Positions 8,816 to 14,394 of a DNA stretch of 23,431 bases are shown here, one piece after another. Positions within the stretch are counted from its first letter, which is position 1, and every line of letters begins with the position of its first letter. The position numbers and the translations under genes are program-made. The DNA comes from Christensenella sp. UBA6420 (GTDB lineage: Bacteria; Bacillota; Clostridia; Christensenellales; DTU072). The notes beneath the pieces are model-generated. The model was given only the letters and a program-made list of their open reading frames with translations, had not been told where the DNA came from and ran no database searches. Location: contig DJPE01000090.1 of assembly GCA_002439705.1 (NCBI GenBank), positions 1-23,431 on the forward strand, written 5' to 3'.

Positions 8816-8854
8816 AAGCGGAGTAGAGTATATAGGTTCTATTCCGCTTTTGTT
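8816..8854 (+). terminator. Intrinsic terminator of the pur-gua transcript
   Basis: A 12-bp stem with one G-U pair (8816-8827 with 8838-8849) and a 10-nt loop are followed by TTTGTTT. The 3' arm contains TTCTATTCCGC. A second gene-end array in the window is followed by a terminator with a related TTCTATTTCG arm. Confidence 0.85.
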
Positions 8855-8859
8855 TATTA

Positions 8860-8921
8860 GGTTAATTGTCACTTGCGTGGCGTTAATTGCCAAAATCATA
8901 GATTTCGGCGTTAAGGATAGC
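8860..8921 (+). repeat. Gene-end hairpin array 2 (short)
   Basis: Two modules similar to those in array 1: a GTTAATTGTC/GGCGTTAATT-flanked CAC-ttgc-GTG hairpin and an AAATC-ata-GATTT hairpin at about 8889-8909. It closes with GTTAAGGATA (8910-8919). It is in the same orientation as array 1, which suggests duplication or insertion of the unit. The following bases to about 8957 are AT-rich with no clear feature. Confidence 0.65.
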
Positions 8922-8954
8922 AAAAAAGGCACAGATAAACTCTATTCCTTATAA

Positions 8955-9081
8955 AAATTGTATCCATAACTCCGAAGCGTTAGCTTTGGAAATTAACGCC
9001 ACGCAAGTGGCAATTAACGCCCGTAAGGGCATTTAACGCCAAACGAGTTTGGCAATTAACTAACACGGTGAAACCGTGTTA
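8955..9081 (-). repeat. Gene-end hairpin array 3, downstream of the ABC ATPase gene
   Basis: Read on the minus strand this begins at the ATPase stop codon and ends with GTTATGGATA (plus 8960-8969). Modules on the plus strand are CTCCGAAGCG...GCTTTGGA, GCCAC-gcaa-GTGGC (8998-9011), GCCC-gtaa-GGGC (9019-9030), GCCAAA-cgag-TTTGGC (9038-9053) and AACACGG-tgaaa-CCGTGTT (9062-9080). The last overlaps the TAA stop of the ATPase gene. Linkers are GGCAATTAAC and GCATTTAAC. The orientation mirrors array 1, so each convergent gene has its own array. Confidence 0.72.
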
Positions 9082-9855
9082 CAACAGCAATCTGTCGCTC
9101 GCCATTCCGTCGAAGCGGTCGAGCAATGATTTTACGGTAAGGTTATTTTTTTCTTCGCCCGATATATCGAGAGCGATTTCGCCGTTGTTCATCATAATAA
9201 GGCGGTTGCCGTGGATAATGGCGTCGTGCATATTATGGGTTATCATAAGGGTGGTAAGGCGGTTTTCGTTGACTATCTTATCGGTTATTGCAAGGACTTT
9301 TGCCGAAGTTTTCGGGTCGAGAGCGGCGGTGTGTTCGTCGAGAAGCAATAGTTTAGGGTTGTTCATCGACGCCATAAGCAAGGTTAACGCCTGTCTTTGT
9401 CCGCCCGAAAGGAGTCCGACTTCGGTTTTCAGTCTGTCTTCGAGTCCCAAATCGAGTTCTTTAAGTAATTCCTTATACTTAGCACGTTCTTTTTTGCTGA
9501 TACCGAAGCGTAGGGTTCTGCGTTTTCCGCGTAAGGAAGCGACGGAAAGGTTTTCTTCTATGAGCATATTAGCCGCCGTACCCATAAGGGGGTCCTGGAA
9601 GACTCTTCCGAAAAATTTTGCGCGTTTATGTTCGCTCATGTTCGTTATGTCCTTGCCGTCTATGAGAATTCTGCCCGAATCGGGTTTCATTTTGCCCGAA
9701 ATTATGTTCATAAGGGTGGATTTCCCCGCGCCGTTGCCGCCGATTATCGTTACGAAATCTTCGTCCCGCAAGGTTAAACTCACGTTGTTTAAGGCTATCT
9801 TTTCGTTAGGAGTACCTTTGTTAAATATTTTCGTTACGTTATTTAGCTCCAACAT
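9079..9855 (-). CDS. ABC transporter ATP-binding protein, probable aromatic amino acid import
   Basis: The 258-residue cytoplasmic ATPase powers the importer encoded by the two genes before it in the transcript. Walker A is GGNGAGKST (39-47), the Q-loop lies in VFQDP near 86-89, the signature is LSGGQ (149-153), Walker B is LLLLDEH (169-175), and the switch His is in ITHNMHD. The domain resembles branched-chain/LivG-like and TrpZ-type ATPases paired with PF04392 binding proteins. Its start overlaps the permease end by 17 nt, indicating coupled translation. The stop codon lies inside a 7-bp hairpin of the downstream repeat array. Substrate is inferred from the operon leader, not from this protein. 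Confidence 0.92.
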   Translation of the reverse strand: MLELNNVTKIFNKGTPNEKIALNNVSLTLRDEDFVTIIGGNGAGKSTLMNIISGKMKPDSGRILIDGKDITNMSEHKRAKFFGRVFQDPLMGTAANMLIEENLSVASLRGKRRTLRFGISKKERAKYKELLKELDLGLEDRLKTEVGLLSGGQRQALTLLMASMNNPKLLLLDEHTAALDPKTSAKVLAITDKIVNENRLTTLMITHNMHDAIIHGNRLIMMNNGEIALDISGEEKNNLTVKSLLDRFDGMASDRLLL

Positions 9856-10741
9856 TTTTCTTCTCCTTTTTGGGTTTGTTGAAATATTTTTTCGTAAGGT
9901 ACGGCACGGAAAGGAATACGGCTACCACTACCGCCGACAACAGTTTAAGCAAATCGGTGTCGAAGCCCAAAGTTATTATAATCTGATATACGATATAATA
10001 AATTATGCCGCCGATACCGACGCTTGCCAATTTGAAAGCGAAATTTCGGCACAGTTTTCCGAAGACGGCGTTGCCTATTATGACAGCGGCGAGACCTATT
10101 ACTATCGCGCCCCTGCCCATATTTATATCGGCGAAACCCTGATACTGCGCAAGCAACGCTCCCGAAAACGCGACTATGCCGTTGGAGAGCATAAGGGCGA
10201 GAATTTTCGTTACGCTCGTGTTTATTCCCTGAGCCTTGCTCATATGTTCGTTGCTGCCCGTCGTTCTTATCGAAGCTCCGATTTCCGTTCCGAAAAACCA
10301 ATAAAGTATTCCGACCAGAACCGCTATCATAATGAAAAGTACGAGAATAGCCATTCCGATGTCGAGCTGGGATACCGCTACGGCGTAGGTACGGGAATTT
10401 ATGGAACGGTTTGCCTGACCTAAAATTTTAAGGTTTACCGACCAAAGCATAAGTTGGGTAAGGATACCCGACAGAATGGGCGGTATTCCCATCGCGCAGT
10501 GAAGAAGACCCGTGACTAATCCCGCCGCAGCTCCCGCAAGGAAAGCTACGAGTAAAGAAAGGTACGGATTGACGCCGGAAAGGATTAGCATTGCGCTTAC
10601 CGCCGCGCCGGTACATATAGAACCGTCTACGCTCAGATCGGCGAAATCGAGAATTTTGAAGGTGATGAACACACCTATTGCCATTATGCCCCAGATGAGT
10701 CCTTGCGCGACTGCGCCGGGGAGTGCGTTTAGTATACTCAT
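9839..10741 (-). CDS. ABC transporter permease (BPD_transp_2 type)
   Basis: A 300-residue integral membrane protein with about eight to nine hydrophobic segments across residues 10-290 and a positively charged C-terminal tail (KKYFNKPKKEKKN). The N-terminal GLIWGIMAIGVFITFKILDF followed by DLSVDGSICTGAA is typical of the LivH/RbsC-like permease family found with ABC_sub_bind (PF04392) lipoproteins. It probably forms a homodimeric channel with the ATPase dimer. ATG 10741 has a good GGGG ribosome site and lies 14 nt after the binding-protein stop. Confidence 0.92.
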   Translation of the reverse strand: MSILNALPGAVAQGLIWGIMAIGVFITFKILDFADLSVDGSICTGAAVSAMLILSGVNPYLSLLVAFLAGAAAGLVTGLLHCAMGIPPILSGILTQLMLWSVNLKILGQANRSINSRTYAVAVSQLDIGMAILVLFIMIAVLVGILYWFFGTEIGASIRTTGSNEHMSKAQGINTSVTKILALMLSNGIVAFSGALLAQYQGFADINMGRGAIVIGLAAVIIGNAVFGKLCRNFAFKLASVGIGGIIYYIVYQIIITLGFDTDLLKLLSAVVVAVFLSVPYLTKKYFNKPKKEKKNVGAK

Positions 10742-10755
10742 AAGTACCCCTTATA

Positions 10756-11733
10756 TTATTCCGCGATTTCGACATAATCGGACGGAACGGTAATTCCGAA
10801 GGCTTCGCAACGGCTCTTTACGAACTTCTTTACGGGAGCGTCGTCGTAGGCTATGGGCATAGTCGATATATCCGCGCCGTTAAGGAGAATTTCCGCAGCC
10901 ATTTTGCCGGTCTTTACGCCGATATTGTAGTAGCTTATCGAAAGGGTAACCACGCCGCAACCGGCACAGATGCCTTCTTCGCCCGAGAACACGGGGATTT
11001 TTCCTTGACAAACGTTATTTATGGTTTCCGTATTGGAAGCGACGGTGTTGTCGGTGGGGACGTATAAAGCGTCGCTTTTACTTACCGCGTCGGTGCAGAC
11101 GGAACTTAAATCGTTGCTGTCGCTGAAAGAAAATAAGGTCGCCGTTTTTCCCGCGGCTTCGAGAATACTTTTTACCGCTTCTACCTGATATTTGGAGTTA
11201 GGTTCTGCGGAGCAGTAAAGGAGTCCTATTTTTTGAGCCGACGGATAAAGGTCTAATATCATCTGAGCCTGTTCGGAAAGGGGAGCAAGGTCGCTCGTCC
11301 CGGACACGTTTCCGCCGACGGTGCCGTTGAAGTCCTTTATTCCGAGAGCCACGCCGTATTCGGTTACGCTCGTGCCGAGTATGGGGATATTTACGGTGGC
11401 GTTCGCGGCGGCTTGCAAAGCGGCGGTGGCGTTAGCCATAATAAGGTCCACGTTTTTACTTACGAAACTGTTTACTATCGTGGGACAGGTAGCGGAATCG
11501 CCCTGCGCGTTCTGTAAATCGAACTTGACGGTCTTGCCCGCCTTGTTCATCTCTTCGGTAAGTCCGTCGATAAACCCTTGCGTGGCTTTGTCGAGAGCGA
11601 CGTGGGGAGCAAGCTGAATTATGCCTACGGTGAAGTCGGTCGACTGCGTGCAGGCGGCGAGAGGCAGGACGGCTATCGCCGCGACGAGCAGGGTAAGAAC
11701 GATTAACGTAATGCGTTTAAGTGTCTTTTTCAT
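10756..11733 (-). CDS. ABC transporter substrate-binding lipoprotein (ABC_sub_bind family)
   Basis: A 325-residue protein with a lipoprotein signal peptide: a basic start (MKKTLKR), a hydrophobic core, and lipobox LAAC with Cys28 as the acylation site. The mature part has the two-lobed periplasmic-binding-protein-like sequence of PF04392: VGIIQLAPHVALDKATQGF, an inter-lobe LYPSAQKIGLLYCSAEPNS and GEEGICAGCGVVTLSISYYNIG. Family members include the predicted tryptophan transporters TrpXYZ of Firmicutes, and some are known to bind aromatic amino acids. The AGGAG ribosome site precedes ATG 11733. It is the first structural gene after the tandem Tyr/Phe attenuator leader. I infer Tyr and/or Phe as substrate, with Trp as an alternative. 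Confidence 0.9.
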   Translation of the reverse strand: MKKTLKRITLIVLTLLVAAIAVLPLAACTQSTDFTVGIIQLAPHVALDKATQGFIDGLTEEMNKAGKTVKFDLQNAQGDSATCPTIVNSFVSKNVDLIMANATAALQAAANATVNIPILGTSVTEYGVALGIKDFNGTVGGNVSGTSDLAPLSEQAQMILDLYPSAQKIGLLYCSAEPNSKYQVEAVKSILEAAGKTATLFSFSDSNDLSSVCTDAVSKSDALYVPTDNTVASNTETINNVCQGKIPVFSGEEGICAGCGVVTLSISYYNIGVKTGKMAAEILLNGADISTMPIAYDDAPVKKFVKSRCEAFGITVPSDYVEIAE

Positions 11734-11760
11734 AATGGTTTCTCCTAAATTATTCGTTTA

Positions 11761-11895
11761 TTAAAAAAACCTGCCGGCTGCGACAGGTTTTTGCGTTCGT
11801 GTTTTTGTCAACGGAAAACTTATCGTAGCCTGAATAACCCGATTTCTAAAAAAGTAATAGTAGTAATAAAAGGCGTTTGCCGCAATCCGTTTCAT
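11761..11895 (-). CDS. Tyr/Phe-rich leader peptide B (second, proximal)
   Basis: ATG at 11895-11893 follows GGAGATTAGGAAAA on the minus strand. Residues 9-16 read FYYYYYFF: five Tyr and three Phe in eight consecutive codons. Unlike the first leader, this ORF has no stop before the antiterminator arm. It runs 44 codons through the arm and the terminator to a TAA just after the T-run. Codon 22 is CAG (11832-11830), one transition away from TAG at the place where a stop would be expected. The frame shifted by one would read seven Leu codons then TAG but has no ATG. It controls the downstream transporter rather than making a functional protein. Confidence 0.78.
   Translation of the reverse strand: MKRIAANAFYYYYYFFRNRVIQATISFPLTKTRTQKPVAAGRFF
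11763..11792 (-). terminator. Attenuator terminator B with competing antiterminator arm
   Basis: On the minus strand CCTGTCG-CAGC-CGGCAGG (plus 11770-11787) forms a 7-bp stem, extended by flanking A/T pairs, followed by seven T. The upstream arm GGCTACGATAAG (plus 11819-11830) can pair with CCTGTCGCAGCC in the 5' half of the terminator at 10 of 12 positions. Formation of that antiterminator would destroy the terminator. It is the second attenuator met by RNA polymerase, about 30 nt before the binding-protein gene. Confidence 0.85.
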
Positions 11896-11920
11896 TTTTC
11901 CTAATCTCCGTTTTCCGGAA

Positions 11921-11950
11921 TAAAAAAGTTCATCCCGCTACGATGAACTT
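11921..11950 (-). terminator. Attenuator terminator A with competing antiterminator arm
   Basis: On the minus strand AAGTTCATC-gtagcgg-GATGAACTT (plus 11926-11950) makes a perfect 9-bp stem followed by TTTTTTA. The segment ATCGTAGCG, spanning the stem and loop (plus 11936-11944), is exactly complementary to CGCTACGAT (plus 11976-11984), which starts 5 nt after the leader A stop codon. The two structures are mutually exclusive. A ribosome at the stop codon would mask the upstream arm and allow termination. A ribosome stalled on the Tyr/Phe codons would leave it free. Confidence 0.9.
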
Positions 11951-11989
11951 TCATTTTTTTATCAACACAAAAGCTATCGTAGCGAATTA

Positions 11990-12040
11990 CTATGACTTAA
12001 AGTAAAAGTAGTAGTAAAAGTAAAGATTAGCTTTTTTCAT
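11990..12040 (-). CDS. Tyr/Phe-rich leader peptide A (first, distal)
   Basis: The 16-residue peptide is MKKANLYFYYYFYFKS, terminated by TAG. Residues 7-14 are five Tyr and three Phe. AAGGA lies about 9 nt before the ATG, and the promoter lies about 35 nt further upstream. Its size, residue bias, stop position and following RNA structures match classical ribosome-mediated attenuators such as those of pheA or trp. It has the same composition (5 Tyr + 3 Phe in eight codons) as leader B although the codon order differs, so selection acts on aminoacyl-tRNA demand. Confidence 0.9.
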   Translation of the reverse strand: MKKANLYFYYYFYFKS

Positions 12041-12072
12041 TTCGTACGTTCCTTGTTTTCGTTTACGGTTCT

Positions 12073-12101
12073 ATTCTATGTCCGTATTTTTATATAGTCA
12101 A
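12073..12101 (-). promoter_or_regulatory. Sigma-A promoter of the aromatic ABC transporter leader
   Basis: On the minus strand TTGACT (plus 12096-12101) and TAGAAT (plus 12073-12078) are separated by exactly 17 bp. It lies in the short gap after the anti-sigma gene and about 340 nt before the binding-protein start, so the leader RNA contains both attenuators. No clear terminator separates it from the upstream sigma operon. Confidence 0.85.
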
Positions 12102-12139
12102 ACGTCGACCGAGTAAAAAACGGATAAAATAAAGTAAAA

Positions 12140-12661
12140 TTATTCCATATAGACGAGTCCGCTTTTGCCGTCGACTATAAGGTCGAACTCTGCAAGCCCG
12201 TTAAACACTTCTATTTCGTAGACGTATACCGAATGGGACAGTTTCGATTTCATCCGCAATTCTCTTTCGCAGGAAGTGACTACGATTTTGCCCGCGGAGC
12301 GGTAATTGTCCGCGACGAAGGCTATCGCTATGGATTCTGCCTGCGCTTTGTTTACGGAAAGGTTCTTTTTTGCGTAAGCTCCCGCCGAGCCGAACACTCC
12401 GCCTAATATTGCTCCCACTACGACTATCGCCACTATTAAGGATACGATAACGGTGCGGATTGTCTGACGGACGGAGAAACGCTTTTTCGCTTTCTTTACC
12501 GTTTCGTCCGCCACGGGAGCGGTTTTTGGCGCGGGGGCTCCTTGTCTTTCGATGACGGCGAAAAGGTCGTTACATTTTTTTATTTCGCTTTCGACGAAGG
12601 CTTTTTCTTCGTCCGTCGCTGTGCCGTCAAGGTACTTTTTATAGGTCTGTTCAAAGTTCAT
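12140..12661 (-). CDS. Probable anti-sigma factor: single membrane helix with extracytoplasmic PepSY-like domain
   Basis: The 173-residue protein has a short cytoplasmic N-terminal part (about 1-66; FEQTYKKYLDGTATDEEKAF resembles the helical starts of many anti-sigma factors). One transmembrane helix follows at about 68-92. An outer domain comes next, with AQAESIAIAFVADNY and VYVYEIEVF...FDLIVDGKSGLVYME matching half of a PepSY repeat. The zinc anti-sigma motif HxxxCxxC is absent. It overlaps the sigma gene by 11 nt, the usual arrangement for an ECF sigma/anti-sigma pair. The shared outer motif with the lipoprotein encoded first in this operon suggests that the two sense the same envelope signal. 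The specific signal is unknown. Confidence 0.75.
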   Translation of the reverse strand: MNFEQTYKKYLDGTATDEEKAFVESEIKKCNDLFAVIERQGAPAPKTAPVADETVKKAKKRFSVRQTIRTVIVSLIVAIVVVGAILGGVFGSAGAYAKKNLSVNKAQAESIAIAFVADNYRSAGKIVVTSCERELRMKSKLSHSVYVYEIEVFNGLAEFDLIVDGKSGLVYME

Positions 12662-13133
12662 TTTTCATCTCCAAAATAGATTTTAATTTTTCTCTCGCAC
12701 GCATAAGGGTTACTTTCGTTGCGTTTTCGCTCTTTTGCGTTATTTTTGCGACGTCTTTTATAGACATTTCTTCAAAATAAAATAAAGTTATCGCTTCGCG
12801 ATAGTGGTCGGGCAGAAGCGAAACGGCTCTGTAAAGGGCGGCGTATCGCTCGTCTTTTATAATTTTGTCGACGACGGACTCGTTGTCGTCGGCGTAGTCG
12901 ACGGTAAGGGCTACTTGGCGGAGCTTTTTGCGTTTCAACGAAAAAACGGCGTTTCGGCACACCGCAAACAGCCACGCTTTGAAATTGTCTGCGTCGGCGG
13001 ACGACAGGGCTTTGAAGAAAGCTTCCGACACCACGTCTTCCGCCAGCGCGAAGTTTTTGCAAAGCGACGCCGTGTAAAGAAGGGCGCCGTTATAATGCGC
13101 TTTGAATAATTCTTCCACTACGTCGCTTCGCAT
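12651..13133 (-). CDS. ECF-family RNA polymerase sigma factor
   Basis: 160 residues with sigma region 2 at about 8-70 (LFKAHYNGALLYTASLCKNF; AEDVVSEAFFKAL; FKAWLFAVCRNAVFSLKR) and region 4 at about 105-150 (LLPDHYREAITLFYFEEMSI; DVAKITQKSENATKVTLMRA). Region 3 is replaced by an acidic linker, as expected for ECF sigmas. It directs RNA polymerase to envelope-response promoters, probably including its own. The start lies 4 nt after the PepSY lipoprotein stop, and its end overlaps the anti-sigma start, so the three genes form one translationally coupled operon. Confidence 0.93.
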   Translation of the reverse strand: MRSDVVEELFKAHYNGALLYTASLCKNFALAEDVVSEAFFKALSSADADNFKAWLFAVCRNAVFSLKRKKLRQVALTVDYADDNESVVDKIIKDERYAALYRAVSLLPDHYREAITLFYFEEMSIKDVAKITQKSENATKVTLMRAREKLKSILEMKNEL

Positions 13134-13137
13134 AAAA

Positions 13138-14130
13138 TTAGTCGTCTATATCCTTTTCTGCCGAGATTATTTCGAAAGTGGCGGCGTTGATTTCGTATTC
13201 GTATTCGTATCCTTCCGCAATAAACTCGATTTCGTAGACCTTTACGCCGCGTTTCGCTTCGAGTTTTATTTCGGTAAAGGTAGCCTTGTCGGCGGATACG
13301 CCGGCGTGAGCGAGAGCTATCGACTTGGCTTTTTCGACGTCTTCGGCGTTGCCGGGTTGTCCCGTTTTGCCGCCGTCCGTTTCAAATTTTATTACGTCGC
13401 CGGTTTCTGCGTTTATTTCGTATTCGTACTTCGTGCCGTCGGCGGTAAACTTTATTTCGTAGACGTATACGCCGTGGTCGGAGTCTAATTTAACTTTGGT
13501 GAAAGTCGCTTTTTCGGCGGATACGTTCGCAGCGGTCAGAGCTTTTTCTTTGGCGGCTTCCGTACCTATGAAGGTTTTGCCCGAAACGGTAGGTTCTTTT
13601 ACCGTCACGCCGTTTATTTCGAGCAGGTACACGCTTCCGTCCGTTGCGTTTATTTTATATTCGTATTCCGTCTGTCCGTAAGTGAATTCCACGTCGTACA
13701 GGTATTTTCCGTCGTCGAAATCGAGTTCCACTTCCGTTTTCGTCACGGCTTCTTTCGTAAGTCCCGCGTCGGACAACGCCGCTTCGAGAGCCTTATCCGC
13801 GCCTATATACGTTGCGTTAGGAGAAGTGGGCAGTACGGGCGCGTCCTTTATCGCTATTTCCGCGTCGTTTATTTTAAGTTTTACGGGGTTGTTCTGTACG
13901 TCGAGATAAACGTTGTATTTTACGCCGCTTATCACGAATTCCACTTCGGAACCGGTTTCGGTTTCGTTTACCACGACGTATTCCACGTCGGATTCGGTAG
14001 CGCCTACCGCCGCGAACGCCGCCGTTTTTAACGTCTTTGAGTTTTTAACCGAATTGTCGCACGCTATAAGCGCGAACGCCGTCGCTACTATTGCCAGAAC
14101 GGAGATTATTATAAGTGTTGCCTTTTTCAT
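13138..14130 (-). CDS. PepSY-repeat lipoprotein
   Basis: 330 residues starting at ATG 14130, chosen because AGGAGG precedes it and because the protein then opens with a lipoprotein signal ending LIAC (Cys24). The reading frame extends 37 codons further upstream, but that stretch has no ribosome site. The mature protein is a chain of about four PepSY-type repeats. The clearest three begin at YIGADKALEAALSDAGL, FIGTEAAKEKALTAANV and DVEKAKSIALAHAGV, each followed by a Y-x-Y-E-I/V-x-F strand and a YEYxINAxTG hairpin. A more diverged copy lies before them. PepSY domains are associated with peptidase inhibition or envelope sensing. Being first in an operon with an ECF sigma pair, it is probably both target and modulator of that system. 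Confidence 0.88.
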   Translation of the reverse strand: MKKATLIIISVLAIVATAFALIACDNSVKNSKTLKTAAFAAVGATESDVEYVVVNETETGSEVEFVISGVKYNVYLDVQNNPVKLKINDAEIAIKDAPVLPTSPNATYIGADKALEAALSDAGLTKEAVTKTEVELDFDDGKYLYDVEFTYGQTEYEYKINATDGSVYLLEINGVTVKEPTVSGKTFIGTEAAKEKALTAANVSAEKATFTKVKLDSDHGVYVYEIKFTADGTKYEYEINAETGDVIKFETDGGKTGQPGNAEDVEKAKSIALAHAGVSADKATFTEIKLEAKRGVKVYEIEFIAEGYEYEYEINAATFEIISAEKDIDD

Positions 14131-14164
14131 AACGAGTCCTCCTTTAAGGTGTTTTCGCAAATAA

Positions 14165-14189
14165 GACGCTTTCGGAAAGAAAAGGTTAC
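14165..14189 (-). promoter_or_regulatory. Predicted ECF-type autoregulatory promoter
   Basis: On the minus strand GTAAC (plus 14185-14189) and CGTC (plus 14165-14168) are separated by 16 bp. This matches the AAC...CGTC architecture of Bacillus ECF promoters. The expected start point would lie about 30 nt before the PepSY lipoprotein ATG. The match is short, so chance is possible, but the spacing and position are right. Confidence 0.55.
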
Positions 14190-14286
14190 GCAAAAAAATA
14201 ATTTTTTCGAAAAATTTTTTCGCGGCGCCGCATAAACGCATATCTATATATTAGCACACTCGTCGGTTTTCGGGAAGAAAAATTTT

Positions 14287-14337
14287 CGTTTGCAAACGTA
14301 GTTTGCAAAATGTTATTATTTCTACGCAATATTGCGT
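14287..14337 (+). promoter_or_regulatory. Two palindromes upstream of the CDF promoter, possible operators
   Basis: CGTTTGCAAACG (14287-14298) is a perfect 12-bp palindrome followed by a partial copy GTTTGCAAAA (14301-14310). ACGCAATATTGCGT (14324-14337) is a perfect 14-bp palindrome ending 4 nt before the -35 box. They lie in the divergent region between the sigma operon and the cation exporter. They could bind a dimeric regulator, but no regulator gene is adjacent. Confidence 0.4.
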
Positions 14338-14341
14338 TTAC

Positions 14342-14370
14342 TTGTAAAACCGGCGGCAAAGTGATATGAT
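14342..14370 (+). promoter_or_regulatory. Probable sigma-A promoter of the CDF transporter gene
   Basis: TTGTAA (14342-14347), 17-bp spacer, TATGAT (14365-14370) with TG one base upstream (extended -10). It is about 25 nt before the CDF start, so the leader is very short and holds no riboswitch. Confidence 0.65.
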
Positions 14371-14394
14371 TATAGTCGGGAGAGAGATAAAACG

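Noticed and set aside
8703..9081. CRISPR array
   Set aside because: The repeated parts are short linkers with hairpins of varying sequence between them. There is no constant 28-37 nt repeat, no regular spacing and no cas gene.
9068..10423. Long open frame (451 codons) on the plus strand opposite the ABC ATPase and permease
   Set aside because: The minus-strand proteins carry all the ABC motifs. The antisense frame gives a low-complexity Ser/Arg-rich product with no ribosome site, and it begins in the repeat array.
11734..12072. T-box riboswitch in the ABC transporter leader
   Set aside because: No T-box core (TGGNACCGCG-type) or specifier-loop architecture was found. The leader is fully explained by two short ORFs and two hairpin switches.
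14131..14241. N-terminal extension of the PepSY lipoprotein
   Set aside because: The extra 37 codons lack a ribosome site, would bury the lipoprotein signal peptide, and include the predicted ECF promoter.
14371..14394. yybP-ykoY Mn riboswitch or leader peptide before the CDF gene
   Set aside because: The predicted transcript start leaves about 20 nt of leader. The short ATG frame there overlaps the CDF start and has no biased codons.
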